NCBI GenBank assembly: GCA_024277605.1
Contig: JAJRUU010000294.1
Location: 1-11,303 of the forward strand
Source of the DNA: a bacterium
GTDB taxonomy: Bacteria > SZUA-182 > SZUA-191 > JAJRXT01
Reading direction: 5' to 3'
Length of the DNA stretch: 11,303 bases
The translations under genes were made by a program, and so were the position numbers. The notes under the pieces are model-generated. The model made no database searches. It saw only the letters and a list, made by a program, of their open reading frames with translations, and had not been told where the DNA came from. Below are positions 1-6,236 of the stretch, one piece after another. Position 1 is the first letter of the stretch, and every line of letters starts with the position of its first letter.

Positions 1-1531
1 GATTACCTAAGTCGTGAGCCAAGCCCACCGCAATCTGACCCACTGCCGACATTTTCTCGGAATCGACCAGAATTTGCTCTTGTTTTTTCTGAGTAGTAAT
101 ATCCTGGGTCAATTCTAATATTTGAATTACCTCGCCATTATGATCAATGATAGGAGTAGTGGTAATTTGATGATAATGAACCTGCCCATTATTTTCGAGC
201 CGCAACTCGTGTTGCTCAACCCTATTATGCGTAAAGGTATTAATTGCCGTACAGTTATCACAGACATCCTGATACTGGTAACAGGTTTCGTAGCAATGAG
301 TATCGATAATACTTTTTAAAGAACCGACTCGCTGGGTTACCTTATTATTAGCCCATAGTATGCGGAAATCTTTGTCTATCACGGCAAGCTCAGCGCCAAT
401 AGTACTTACAATATTATCCAGCTTCTGTTTTTCTCGTTTTATTTCCAGGGTTTGGGATTCCACTTCCTTTTCCAATTTGTCGGTATATAAGGCCCGGTTT
501 TCAGCCTGCATCCGTTCTTTATTTATGCGAAAGATGAAAAATGTGGTTATTAATAAACCACTAATTACCACCAGGGAGAAAAACAATATCTGGTAGAAGC
601 TTTTTCGTACCAGTTGAATAACTTCACTAAAAGGGGCGGATATAACAATCGTCCAGGTGTGTTGACCAATTTTGATGGGCGAATAGGCAACCAATTTGTC
701 CTTTTTAGTAGCCGCTAAATAGCGGCCATTGTCGGCATATTTGCTGCTGGCCATCTTCCGTTCCATCTCAAAAGAAATATGGCAGCCAAAACATTCATCC
801 TTGACGTGGATTATAGATCGATTGATCATTTCAGGGTGTTCAGGGTGGTAGAGCAAGGTTCCTTTTCCATCCAATAAATAGGCATAACCGGATTTACCGG
901 ATTTAATGTGGGAAATAAATTTTGCGATGATCCTGTCTAACGAGATTACAAATGCCAATATTTGAGGTTCACCGGCTTTGTCCAATATCGTAGAAGGCAG
1001 TTTAGTCGCCATAAGAAAGGCCTTGGTATTGTATGCTTTAGTGCTGGAGGAGTTAAACTGCTCATATTGGAAAATGGTGGAGATTTTAATTTCTCCGGGT
1101 TTAATCCTGGATAGTTCTCGCCAGAATTGCTTTTCCAGGTTTTTTGAGTATGAATCAGCCAACCTGGTCAGGGTTCCGTCTTCGACACCATTTTTTGATA
1201 ATCGCCAAACATCGATAACGGCTGTTCCCTGAACGCTGCTGTATAGTTTAGTTTTAATATCTTGCTGTAGCAGCAAATCATTCACAGAACCAAGCTGCCT
1301 CAAATTCTTCTTAAGTGACGCCAGGTATTCTTCTACGCCGGTAGCTGCTTCCTTGGCCAGGATTAGTTGTTGCCCGTTGAATTGGTCAGCCATTGCTTTT
1401 TCGGTCGTATGATATATAAATATGCCGAAACCTATGGTAAGACAAATAAATACTGTTGTGGCTATCCATACTATTCGCTGGATGTTGAATTGTTTTTCAG
1501 GGAGAGTATTTCCGTGCTTTGCGTTGTCCAT
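1..1531 (-). CDS. Membrane sensor histidine kinase with periplasmic CxxCH heme motif and Cys-rich PAS domain (3' part missing)
   Basis: The reading frame is open from ATG at 1531 to the left edge, giving 510 residues; the ATPase domain lies outside. An in-frame TAA stands four codons upstream of the ATG, and there is no strong ribosome site. TM1 is about residues 18-40 and TM2 about 312-336. Between them lies a Cache-like sensor domain (about 45-300) whose membrane-proximal part carries C247-F-G-C-H251, the covalent c-heme signature, after a YHPEHPEM stretch. A coiled linker (337-372) leads to a PAS domain (about 372-482) with four Cys (413, 417, 424, 427). The last residues, SAVGQIAVGLAHDLGN, are the start of a HisKA dimerisation helix with the phospho-accepting His505. 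It probably autophosphorylates in response to a redox or gas signal and passes the phosphate to a regulator outside the window. Heme binding is inferred from the motif only. It lies 251 bp behind the SUMF1 genes in the same direction. Confidence 0.9.
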   Translation of the reverse strand, partial: MDNAKHGNTLPEKQFNIQRIVWIATTVFICLTIGFGIFIYHTTEKAMADQFNGQQLILAKEAATGVEEYLASLKKNLRQLGSVNDLLLQQDIKTKLYSSVQGTAVIDVWRLSKNGVEDGTLTRLADSYSKNLEKQFWRELSRIKPGEIKISTIFQYEQFNSSSTKAYNTKAFLMATKLPSTILDKAGEPQILAFVISLDRIIAKFISHIKSGKSGYAYLLDGKGTLLYHPEHPEMINRSIIHVKDECFGCHISFEMERKMASSKYADNGRYLAATKKDKLVAYSPIKIGQHTWTIVISAPFSEVIQLVRKSFYQILFFSLVVISGLLITTFFIFRINKERMQAENRALYTDKLEKEVESQTLEIKREKQKLDNIVSTIGAELAVIDKDFRILWANNKVTQRVGSLKSIIDTHCYETCYQYQDVCDNCTAINTFTHNRVEQHELRLENNGQVHYHQITTTPIIDHNGEVIQILELTQDITTQKKQEQILVDSEKMSAVGQIAVGLAHDLGN

Positions 1532-1682
1532 CTTATTTTTTTATATACCGCTTCCGGTAATTTAGACCGTTATTTACAATGTATTGCTAACTATCAAGCA
1601 GATAAATGGTAAGATCAGGAGTAGGCAGGGACACATAAAACAAAACAAGCACACAATTTTTTTAAACACATAAGCCTCCCTT

Positions 1683-1696
1683 GGGGACCTGTCCCC
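1683..1696. repeat. Short GC-rich inverted repeat (GGGGAC-CT-GTCCCC)
   Basis: A 6-bp perfect stem with a 2-base centre lies in the spacer between the kinase and the first SUMF1 gene. On the plus strand it is followed by TTTT, but no plus-strand gene precedes it. On the minus strand, where the genes are, no T run follows. It may be a dispersed REP-type palindrome, or a weak hairpin ending the SUMF1 transcript; its function is open. Confidence 0.4.
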
Positions 1697-1763
1697 TTTT
1701 AGCTGTGGGCAGGTATGAGCATAAGGGCTAGCTAAAACAGGCTGCTTTCAGAAAAAGAGTTTT

Positions 1764-1787
1764 CCAGGAACCTGTCGGACTCCTAGG
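1764..1787 (-). repeat. Imperfect inverted repeat over the stop codon of the SUMF1 gene
   Basis: CCAGGA (1764-1769) can pair with TCCTAGG (1781-1787) with one bulged base and an 11-base loop. It overlaps the TAG stop of the SUMF1 gene ending at 1783. No T run follows on the minus strand, so it is not a classical intrinsic terminator. It could be a weak hairpin or chance. Confidence 0.25.
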
Positions 1788-2577
1788 GGGCTGACTTGGC
1801 ACACCGAAACCCAACATTTTCATCATCAGTAATGGGAGTAAATTTACTGCGCATGGTAGTTACCGCATCATATTTTGCATCCATAAACGATCCGCCACGC
1901 AAGACATAGCGTTCTTTTCCGTAAAACTCATCTTCATGTTTATTGCCGGGGTACGGCAAATAGTTATCGGCAGTCCACTCCCACACATTACCGGCCATAT
2001 CAAAGCAACCGTATGGGCTGATTCCCTTTTTATAACTGCCTACCTTGGTGGTACCGTTCTTTCTGGATTTTTCAAAGTTTAATTTCTTTCTGGAGAATTT
2101 ATTCCCCCAGGGATACAATCTGCCATCGGTACCCCGGGCGGCTTTCTCCCATTCGGCTTCAGTGGGTAAGCGTTTACCCACCCATTCGCAATATGCCACT
2201 GCATTTTCCCAATTAACGTAGACTACCGGGTGTTTACCTTTACCCTTAGGCATATCCCCACCGGCATCTTCCCAGCTAAGCGGGATCGGTGCGCCGATTG
2301 CTTCTATGAACTTCTTATAATCAGCATTAGTTACTTCGTATTTATCAATGTAGAAAGCATCCACATTAACCGTATGTGCCGGGGTGGCGCTGTCATGGTA
2401 CTTAACCATGCCCCCTATCGTGCCGACAATCTTATCCAGCTTGGATTCATCCATACCCATAGTGAATTCACCGGCCGGAACCAGTACCATATCAGCTGGA
2501 ACATCCTCTGCCGCCGCCGGACTTAACGAAAAAATTAACAGGCATACCGCAAGCACAAAAAGCTTTTTTTTACTCAT
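1783..2577 (-). CDS. Exported SUMF1/FGE-fold protein without the catalytic cysteines (copy 1)
   Basis: 264 residues from ATG 2577, chosen because a GGAGGT ribosome site sits 4 bases upstream; a further in-frame ATG at 2598 would add seven residues before the signal peptide. Residues 1-23 form a signal peptide (KKK, then a hydrophobic core, then AAA-ED), so the protein is exported. The rest is one SUMF1 (formylglycine-generating enzyme) domain: MVLVPAGEFTMG, YIDKYEVTNADYKKF, GKRLPTEAEWEKAARG, LYPWGN, DMAGNVWEW, RGGS (227-230) and the terminal GFRC. In true FGE a Cys lies three and eight residues after RGGS; here these are Asp233 and Ala238. The copper-binding pair is absent and sulfatase activation is unlikely. 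The domain may be structural or ligand-binding; its target is unknown. It is third of three paralogues, 95 bp after copy 2. Confidence 0.88.
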   Translation of the reverse strand: MSKKKLFVLAVCLLIFSLSPAAAEDVPADMVLVPAGEFTMGMDESKLDKIVGTIGGMVKYHDSATPAHTVNVDAFYIDKYEVTNADYKKFIEAIGAPIPLSWEDAGGDMPKGKGKHPVVYVNWENAVAYCEWVGKRLPTEAEWEKAARGTDGRLYPWGNKFSRKKLNFEKSRKNGTTKVGSYKKGISPYGCFDMAGNVWEWTADNYLPYPGNKHEDEFYGKERYVLRGGSFMDAKYDAVTTMRSKFTPITDDENVGFRCAKSAP

Positions 2578-2581
2578 AGAT

Positions 2582-2587
2582 ACCTCC
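2582..2587 (-). promoter_or_regulatory. Ribosome binding site deciding the start of SUMF1 copy 1
   Basis: GGAGGT, four bases before ATG 2577, is the strongest Shine-Dalgarno match near these genes. It favours the MSKKK start over the in-frame ATG at 2598. Confidence 0.75.
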
Positions 2588-2672
2588 GTTTTAAACATTG
2601 GAACATATATACAAATATCGTAGGTTCAATCGAATTCTTTCAAATAACGCAATGCTGTTAAATATTTCCTAA

Positions 2673-3671
2673 TTAACGGGCACACCGAAATCCAACATCT
2701 TTATAAATACCATCAACCTTCAACTTGTTACGATAAACAGTAGTGGTCATAAATGGTTTTGATTTAAAAGATCCCCCCCGAACAATGCGCAAGTTTTGAT
2801 CTGCGTCAGCAACGCTTAAGGTAGAGCCAGGATATGGTTTATAGGTGTCGGCGGTCCATTCTGCCACATTACCAGCCATATCATAACAGTCAAACTTACT
2901 GGTTCCTTTCGCATATCTGCCGGTAATGGTAGTGGCTCTGAATCGTTCTCTTTCGGTATTTGTCCAGGCTTCCCGAAATTTTCGCCCCCATGGAAAGACT
3001 AAACCCTTTTTTCCACTAGCGGCAACTTCCCACTCGGCTTCAGTCGGCAAACGTTTACCGGCCCACTTGCAATAAGCGGCTGCATCATTCCAGCTTACAT
3101 GAGTTACCGGATAATCGCCCTGATTTTTGCGATAGGTATCCCCACGCCAGTGTTGTGGAGCCTGATGGCGGGTGGCGCCGATGAATTTTTTATATTGACT
3201 ATTTGTAACTTCATATTTATCAATACGGTAAGCTTTAAGGTTTACCGTATGTTTGGGGACAGATGCTGTATAATCTTTCTTAGTGCCACCGATGTGTTTG
3301 GTGATCCATTTTATTCTTTTTTGATCTATCCCTATTTTATAATTTCCAGCGGGGATTGCTGCCATCTGGCTTCGATCTTGATCGGCTTCAACCAGGGACA
3401 AATTTAACTCGGTGGTGGAGTCGGCGAATACTTCCACTTTGGCCTGTTCCTGCATATACCCAGAGGCCTCCGCAGTCACTACATGTTTTCCCACATCCAC
3501 ATGTATTTCCAGTTTTGCCTTCGTTCCTAAATAAGCCGTCTGTCCATCAATAAAAATATAGGCTTCAGGGATACAACTGATTTTTAGTTTGCCCACCTCT
3601 GCCCTGGCGGAAATAATACCAACCTGTAAAAGCACGCCACTTATTAACACATAAAACAAATACTTTTTCAT
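2673..3671 (-). CDS. Exported PEGA-SUMF1/FGE-fold protein without the catalytic cysteines (copy 2)
   Basis: 332 residues from ATG 3671, preceded by AGGGGTGA; an in-frame GTG at 3680 lies inside that ribosome site and is less likely. A signal peptide spans about 1-24 (ARA-EV cleavage). Residues 27-95 form a PEGA-type beta domain (KLKISCIPEAYIFIDG, then VGKHVVTAEASGY), a fold often found on cell-surface proteins. The SUMF1 domain follows (about 101-332): AAIPAGNYKIG, YRIDKYEVTNSQYKKF, GKRLPTEAEWEVAASG, DMAGNVAEWTAD, RGGS (298-301), GFRC. The positions of the catalytic FGE cysteines are Ser304 and Thr309, so it should not form formylglycine. PEGA may anchor it to a surface polymer or partner, which is inference. 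It lies 83 bp after copy 3 and 95 bp before copy 1, presumably co-transcribed. Confidence 0.87.
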   Translation of the reverse strand: MKKYLFYVLISGVLLQVGIISARAEVGKLKISCIPEAYIFIDGQTAYLGTKAKLEIHVDVGKHVVTAEASGYMQEQAKVEVFADSTTELNLSLVEADQDRSQMAAIPAGNYKIGIDQKRIKWITKHIGGTKKDYTASVPKHTVNLKAYRIDKYEVTNSQYKKFIGATRHQAPQHWRGDTYRKNQGDYPVTHVSWNDAAAYCKWAGKRLPTEAEWEVAASGKKGLVFPWGRKFREAWTNTERERFRATTITGRYAKGTSKFDCYDMAGNVAEWTADTYKPYPGSTLSVADADQNLRIVRGGSFKSKPFMTTTVYRNKLKVDGIYKDVGFRCAR

Positions 3672-3685
3672 TAACGTCACCCCTG

Positions 3686-3725
3686 TTTAGAGTAAAGACA
3701 CCAGCTTCCACTATCCTACTCTAAA
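3686..3725. repeat. Perfect 9-bp inverted repeat upstream of SUMF1 copy 2
   Basis: TTTAGAGTA (3686-3694) and TACTCTAAA (3717-3725) are exact reverse complements separated by 22 bases. The pair fills the gap between SUMF1 copies 3 and 2, just upstream of the ribosome site of copy 2. It could be an RNA hairpin tuning expression between the genes, or a binding site for a dimeric regulator. No T run follows, so it is not an obvious terminator. Confidence 0.5.
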
Positions 3726-3754
3726 TTAAATGAATTGTTTAAAAAAGTCAAATC

Positions 3755-4606
3755 TTATGGTGAACTTACACAACGAAAGCCAATTTCCTTAGCCCTGTTT
3801 CCAGTATTGTCAAAATCGCGGTCTATGGAACGCAGATAAAATCTTACGTTTAAAGATGATCCGCCTCGCACAACTTTATAAAAACCGGTTTCCGGCCCGG
3901 CAGGATTTTTGCCAGGGCTTTTGCGATAATATTCAGGATCATACCAATCAGCTACCCATTCGGCCACATTGCCGGCCATGTCCAATGCCCCGTATGCTGA
4001 CCCCAATTTCATACTGCCCACAGGTTTATAGGTCTGGTTCCCCTCCCATTGTCCGGCAACGGCGACGCCTACAGATTCCGGTGGTTGATTGCCCCACGGA
4101 TATAGCCTTTCATCGACCCCCCGGGCGGCTTTTTCCCACTCGGCTTCAGTAGGTAGGCGCTTACCGGCCCACTTGCAATAACTGTCGGCATCTTTCCAGC
4201 TCACATCAAAGATCGGATGATCGTCCAACCCGGACGGAAAACCTTCCTCAGTCCAAATATCATATTGGGGGTCATTGGAATGTTTTGGTATCCGCTGGCC
4301 AGTAGCTTTTACAAATTTTAGATATTGCGCATTTGTAATTTCATGTTTATCGATGTAATATGCTGCCAAGTATACCTTATGCGCCGGTTTTTCGTCATTA
4401 TAATAAACCTTATTAGTACCCATAACGAATTCTCCTGCGGGAACAATCACCATCTCTGAATTATCTCTTTTATTTATTTTAGTTGCCTGGAAATCTGCTG
4501 CGCTACACAAATCAGGAATTACCAAACCAAGCATTAGAATTCCCAGGAAAGATTTTAAGTTGATAATTTTACGACTTAGCCTCGGCTTTTTGATAGCAAT
4601 CAACAT
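3755..4606 (-). CDS. Exported SUMF1/FGE-fold protein without the catalytic cysteines (copy 3)
   Basis: 283 residues from ATG 4606, preceded by AAGGGG nine bases upstream. The frame stays open to 4720, but that stretch is the overlapping end of the response-regulator gene in another frame. Residues 1-37 form a long signal peptide (KKPRLSRK, a hydrophobic core at 20-31, CSA-AD cleavage). The SUMF1 domain spans about 50-283: MVIVPAGEFVMG, YYIDKHEITNAQYLKF, GKRLPTEAEWEKAARG, LYPWGN, LDMAGNVAEWVADW, VVRGGS (247-250), GFRC. The two catalytic FGE cysteine positions are Asn253 and Leu258, so the copper site is missing as in the two paralogues downstream. It is the first SUMF1 gene of the cluster, 28 bp after the broken receiver gene. 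Its exported role is unknown. Confidence 0.88.
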   Translation of the reverse strand: MLIAIKKPRLSRKIINLKSFLGILMLGLVIPDLCSAADFQATKINKRDNSEMVIVPAGEFVMGTNKVYYNDEKPAHKVYLAAYYIDKHEITNAQYLKFVKATGQRIPKHSNDPQYDIWTEEGFPSGLDDHPIFDVSWKDADSYCKWAGKRLPTEAEWEKAARGVDERLYPWGNQPPESVGVAVAGQWEGNQTYKPVGSMKLGSAYGALDMAGNVAEWVADWYDPEYYRKSPGKNPAGPETGFYKVVRGGSSLNVRFYLRSIDRDFDNTGNRAKEIGFRCVSSP

Positions 4607-4615
4607 ATTATGCTG

Positions 4616-4621
4616 CCCCTT
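4616..4621 (-). promoter_or_regulatory. Ribosome binding site deciding the start of SUMF1 copy 3
   Basis: AAGGGG sits nine bases before ATG 4606. It supports this start over the in-frame ATG at 4720, which lies inside the receiver gene and would put 38 hydrophilic residues in front of the signal peptide. Confidence 0.65.
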
Positions 4622-4634
4622 GTTAATTATACGC

Positions 4635-5048
4635 TTAACTAAAAAGTTTTTCTCTTTTTGCGTCAGATTGTTTAGCGTGCTCAAATAGCAACTGCTGTAC
4701 CGTTTTAATGAGATTTTCAATCACAAATGGTTTGGGCACGAACTCACAATTGCCGAGTTCCTGCATTTTGATAAGCAAACCATCATTCCCATAAGGGCCG
4801 ATAACTATCACTGGCGTGTTGGGTTGATAGCTTCTTATACATTTTAATATTTCATTAGAAGATATCTTGTGCAGTGGTTAATCCAACAATACTAAATCAA
4901 CCATTTTCTCAGAAACGGCGCTGAGGGTTTCTTCTAAAGAATCACTCGTTTTAATGCGGCAGTTCTGGTTTTGGAATACTTTTTTTAAGAGCCAGCACAT
5001 ATCCTCATCCGAACCGACCAGCAGTATATTTTTAGCATCTTTAAGCAT
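4635..5048 (-). pseudogene. Single-domain response regulator with a nonsense codon after the phospho-acceptor Asp
   Basis: From ATG 5048 one frame of 137 codons encodes a whole CheY-like receiver, interrupted only by TAA at 4880-4878. Before it: KNILLVGSDEDMCWLLKKVF with the acidic pocket (D14, E15, D16), ending at MVDLVLLD, where Asp56 is the phospho-acceptor. After the stop the same frame continues with PLHKISSNEILKCIRSY, TPVIVIG and FVPKPF, with the conserved Lys before Pro. Spacing around the stop matches a normal receiver exactly, so one base change explains it. The usual Thr/Ser after the beta-4 strand is Gly. There is no output domain. It is first in the sigma-54-type transcript and probably once partnered the heme kinase of the same cluster. 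As read it would give a 56-residue fragment; a sequence error or readthrough remain possible. Confidence 0.85.
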
Positions 5049-5064
5049 ATAAAATTCCAGCCCC

Positions 5065-5076
5065 TCAAGTTAGCAT
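5065..5076 (-). other. Possible three-codon leader ORF (Met-Leu-Thr)
   Basis: In the short leader, GGGGAGG (5089-5083) stands six bases before ATG 5076, which reads Met-Leu-Thr and stops at TGA. The TGA overlaps the GAGGGG that would serve the receiver start at 5048. A ribosome ending here would sit on the next ribosome site. If transcription starts near 5087, though, part of the upstream ribosome site would be lost. It may be chance. Confidence 0.25.
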
Positions 5077-5097
5077 ACAAAACCTCCCCTGTTCGTT

Positions 5098-5113
5098 TGC
5101 AACCCTTATGCCA
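5098..5113 (-). promoter_or_regulatory. Sigma-54 (RpoN) -24/-12 promoter of the receiver-SUMF1 cluster
   Basis: The minus strand reads TGGCATAAGGGTTGCA. It has the invariant GG and GC with exactly ten bases between them and a near-complete match to TGGCAC-N5-TTGCA. The predicted start is near 5087, about 40 bases before the receiver ATG. Sigma-54 promoters need an enhancer-binding activator; a palindrome and an IHF-like site lie at suitable distances upstream. Confidence 0.75.
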
Positions 5114-5149
5114 TATATAAAAACAAAAAATGGCAATTTCAAAATAGAT

Positions 5150-5162
5150 TAACTCGTTGAAA
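5150..5162 (-). promoter_or_regulatory. Candidate IHF binding site
   Basis: The minus strand reads TTTCAACGAGTTA, which matches the IHF consensus WATCAANNNNTTR at all defined positions but one. It lies between the palindrome and the sigma-54 promoter, about 63-75 bases before the predicted start, where IHF bends DNA at many such promoters. The consensus is loose and the region AT-rich, so chance is possible. Confidence 0.35.
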
Positions 5163-5215
5163 AAACGATTAATATAAAAATAAACTTAAGCAGACGATTT
5201 GGATGATGATCGATA

Positions 5216-5241
5216 CCATTATGGCATGTATGCCATAATGG
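5216..5241. repeat. Perfect 12-bp inverted repeat, candidate activator site or dus terminator hairpin
   Basis: CCATTATGGCAT (5216-5227) is followed by GT and its exact reverse complement (5230-5241). It lies 15 bp past the dus stop, so the RNA could fold as a terminator stem, but no T run follows. It is also about 130-155 bp upstream of the predicted sigma-54 start, a normal place for the site of an NtrC-type activator dimer. Both roles could hold. Confidence 0.7.
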
Positions 5242-5255
5242 CGGGCAAGGGTGGC

Positions 5256-6226
5256 CTACAAACTTTCCAATAGCTTCCAGTATTCATCCAGGATTTGAAA
5301 AAAGCGGGACTCACTTTGTATGCTATGTAGGAGTCGGCGAAAATTGGCGCTATGCGGCAGGTGGTGAGTATACCAGATAAGATGTTTGCGGATATGTAAA
5401 AAGGCCAGCTCAAGGCCGTAATATTGACCAAATAGTTCAAAATGCCTTATGATCACAGATTTTCTTTCGGCTAAACCGGGCGGGGAAAAACAATGTCCGC
5501 CTGCCAGATGCTGGTTTATCTGCTCAAAGAGCCAGGGATTACCCCGGGCGGCGCGGCCGATCATAACAGCATCACAACCGGTTTGGCTAAACATGCGCTC
5601 GGCCGCCTCCGGTGAGTTTACATCCCCGTTGCCGATAACGGTACAGGATACAGTTTTTTTAACTTAGCGATAAGCTGCCAGTCGGCAGCTCCGGCGTACC
5701 CCTGCGCCCTGGTACGCCCATGCAGGGTAATGGCATCCACCCCGCAATCTTCGGCAATACGGGCAATTTCCACTGCATTAATTTGTGCATTATCCCAACC
5801 CGCTCTGATTTTTATGCTCAGCGGAATAGTAATGGCTGAGCTAACCCTTTGTAGAATTCGCGCAACCAAGTGCGGCTCTCTCATTAAGGCAGCACCCGCT
5901 CCGCTTCTGGTCACCTTCTTCACCGGACAGCCCATATTTATATCTATTACATCAGCCCCATTTTCGGCGGTGATTTTAGCCGCCTGGGCCAAAACATCAG
6001 GATCGGCGCCAAACAATTGCACCGCCAGGGGTTTTTCAGCGGGGTGGCTCATTAAATAACGATTATTATGTTTAAAATTATGTAGCAAACCGTGGCTGCT
6101 AACCATCTCACTTGACACCAGCCCACAGCCATGTTCTTTGGCCAGCAGCCTGAACGGCAGATTAGTGATACCCGCCATGGGAGCCAATATGAGCGGATTA
6201 GCTAATTTTAAATTACCGATTTGCAT
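5256..6226 (-). pseudogene. dusB: tRNA-dihydrouridine synthase DusB, split by a -1 frameshift
   Basis: DusB is an FMN enzyme that reduces uridines in the tRNA D-loop with NADPH. The first part, from ATG 6226, has LILAPMAGITNLPFR (FMN site), DINMGCPVKKV with catalytic Cys100, SIKIRAGWD and TLHGRTRAQGYAGAADW. It then loses homology and stops at 5618. The -1 frame picks up exactly there with VSCTVIGNGDVNSPEAAERM and CDAVMIGRAARGNPWLF, then the helical C-terminal domain, ending at 5256. The switch lies at AAGTTAAAAAAACTG (A7 at 5660-5654). One added A would give a whole protein of about 323 residues, the normal length. So the gene has a one-base deletion, a read error in the A run, or productive slippage. 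It starts 10 bp after the preceding gene, in the same operon-like run. Confidence 0.9.
5648..5668 (-). other. Frameshift site of dus at a run of seven A
   Basis: The zero frame reads AAG TTA AAA AAA CTG. The run provides an A-AAA-AAA heptamer in the right phase for a -1 slip, after which the frame reads AAA ACT GTA TCC and continues the DusB sequence. The same layout would result from loss of one A from an A8 run. Confidence 0.75.
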
Positions 6227-6236
6227 ATGCCGGTTT

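Noticed and set aside
122..596. Plus-strand reading frames in the first 600 bases
   Set aside because: They lie opposite the histidine kinase, whose long frame has clear domain structure.
1783..4606. The FGE-fold proteins as variable proteins of a diversity-generating retroelement
   Set aside because: FGE-type C-type-lectin folds are used as DGR targets, but no reverse transcriptase and no near-identical template copy of the RGGS-to-GFR segments is visible in the window.
1783..4606. Annotating the three proteins as active sulfatase-modifying factors
   Set aside because: Both catalytic cysteines are missing in each, and no sulfatase gene is present.
4607..4720. A longer start for SUMF1 copy 3 at 4720
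   Set aside because: The extra 38 residues are the receiver gene read in another frame, and a good ribosome site stands before ATG 4606.
4635..5048. Programmed stop-codon readthrough (for example selenocysteine) in the receiver
   Set aside because: The codon is TAA, not TGA, and no following structure is evident; a simple nonsense change or error is more likely.
5219..5440. Minus-strand reading frame of 73 codons
   Set aside because: It overlaps the C-terminal part of dus in another frame and has no family features.
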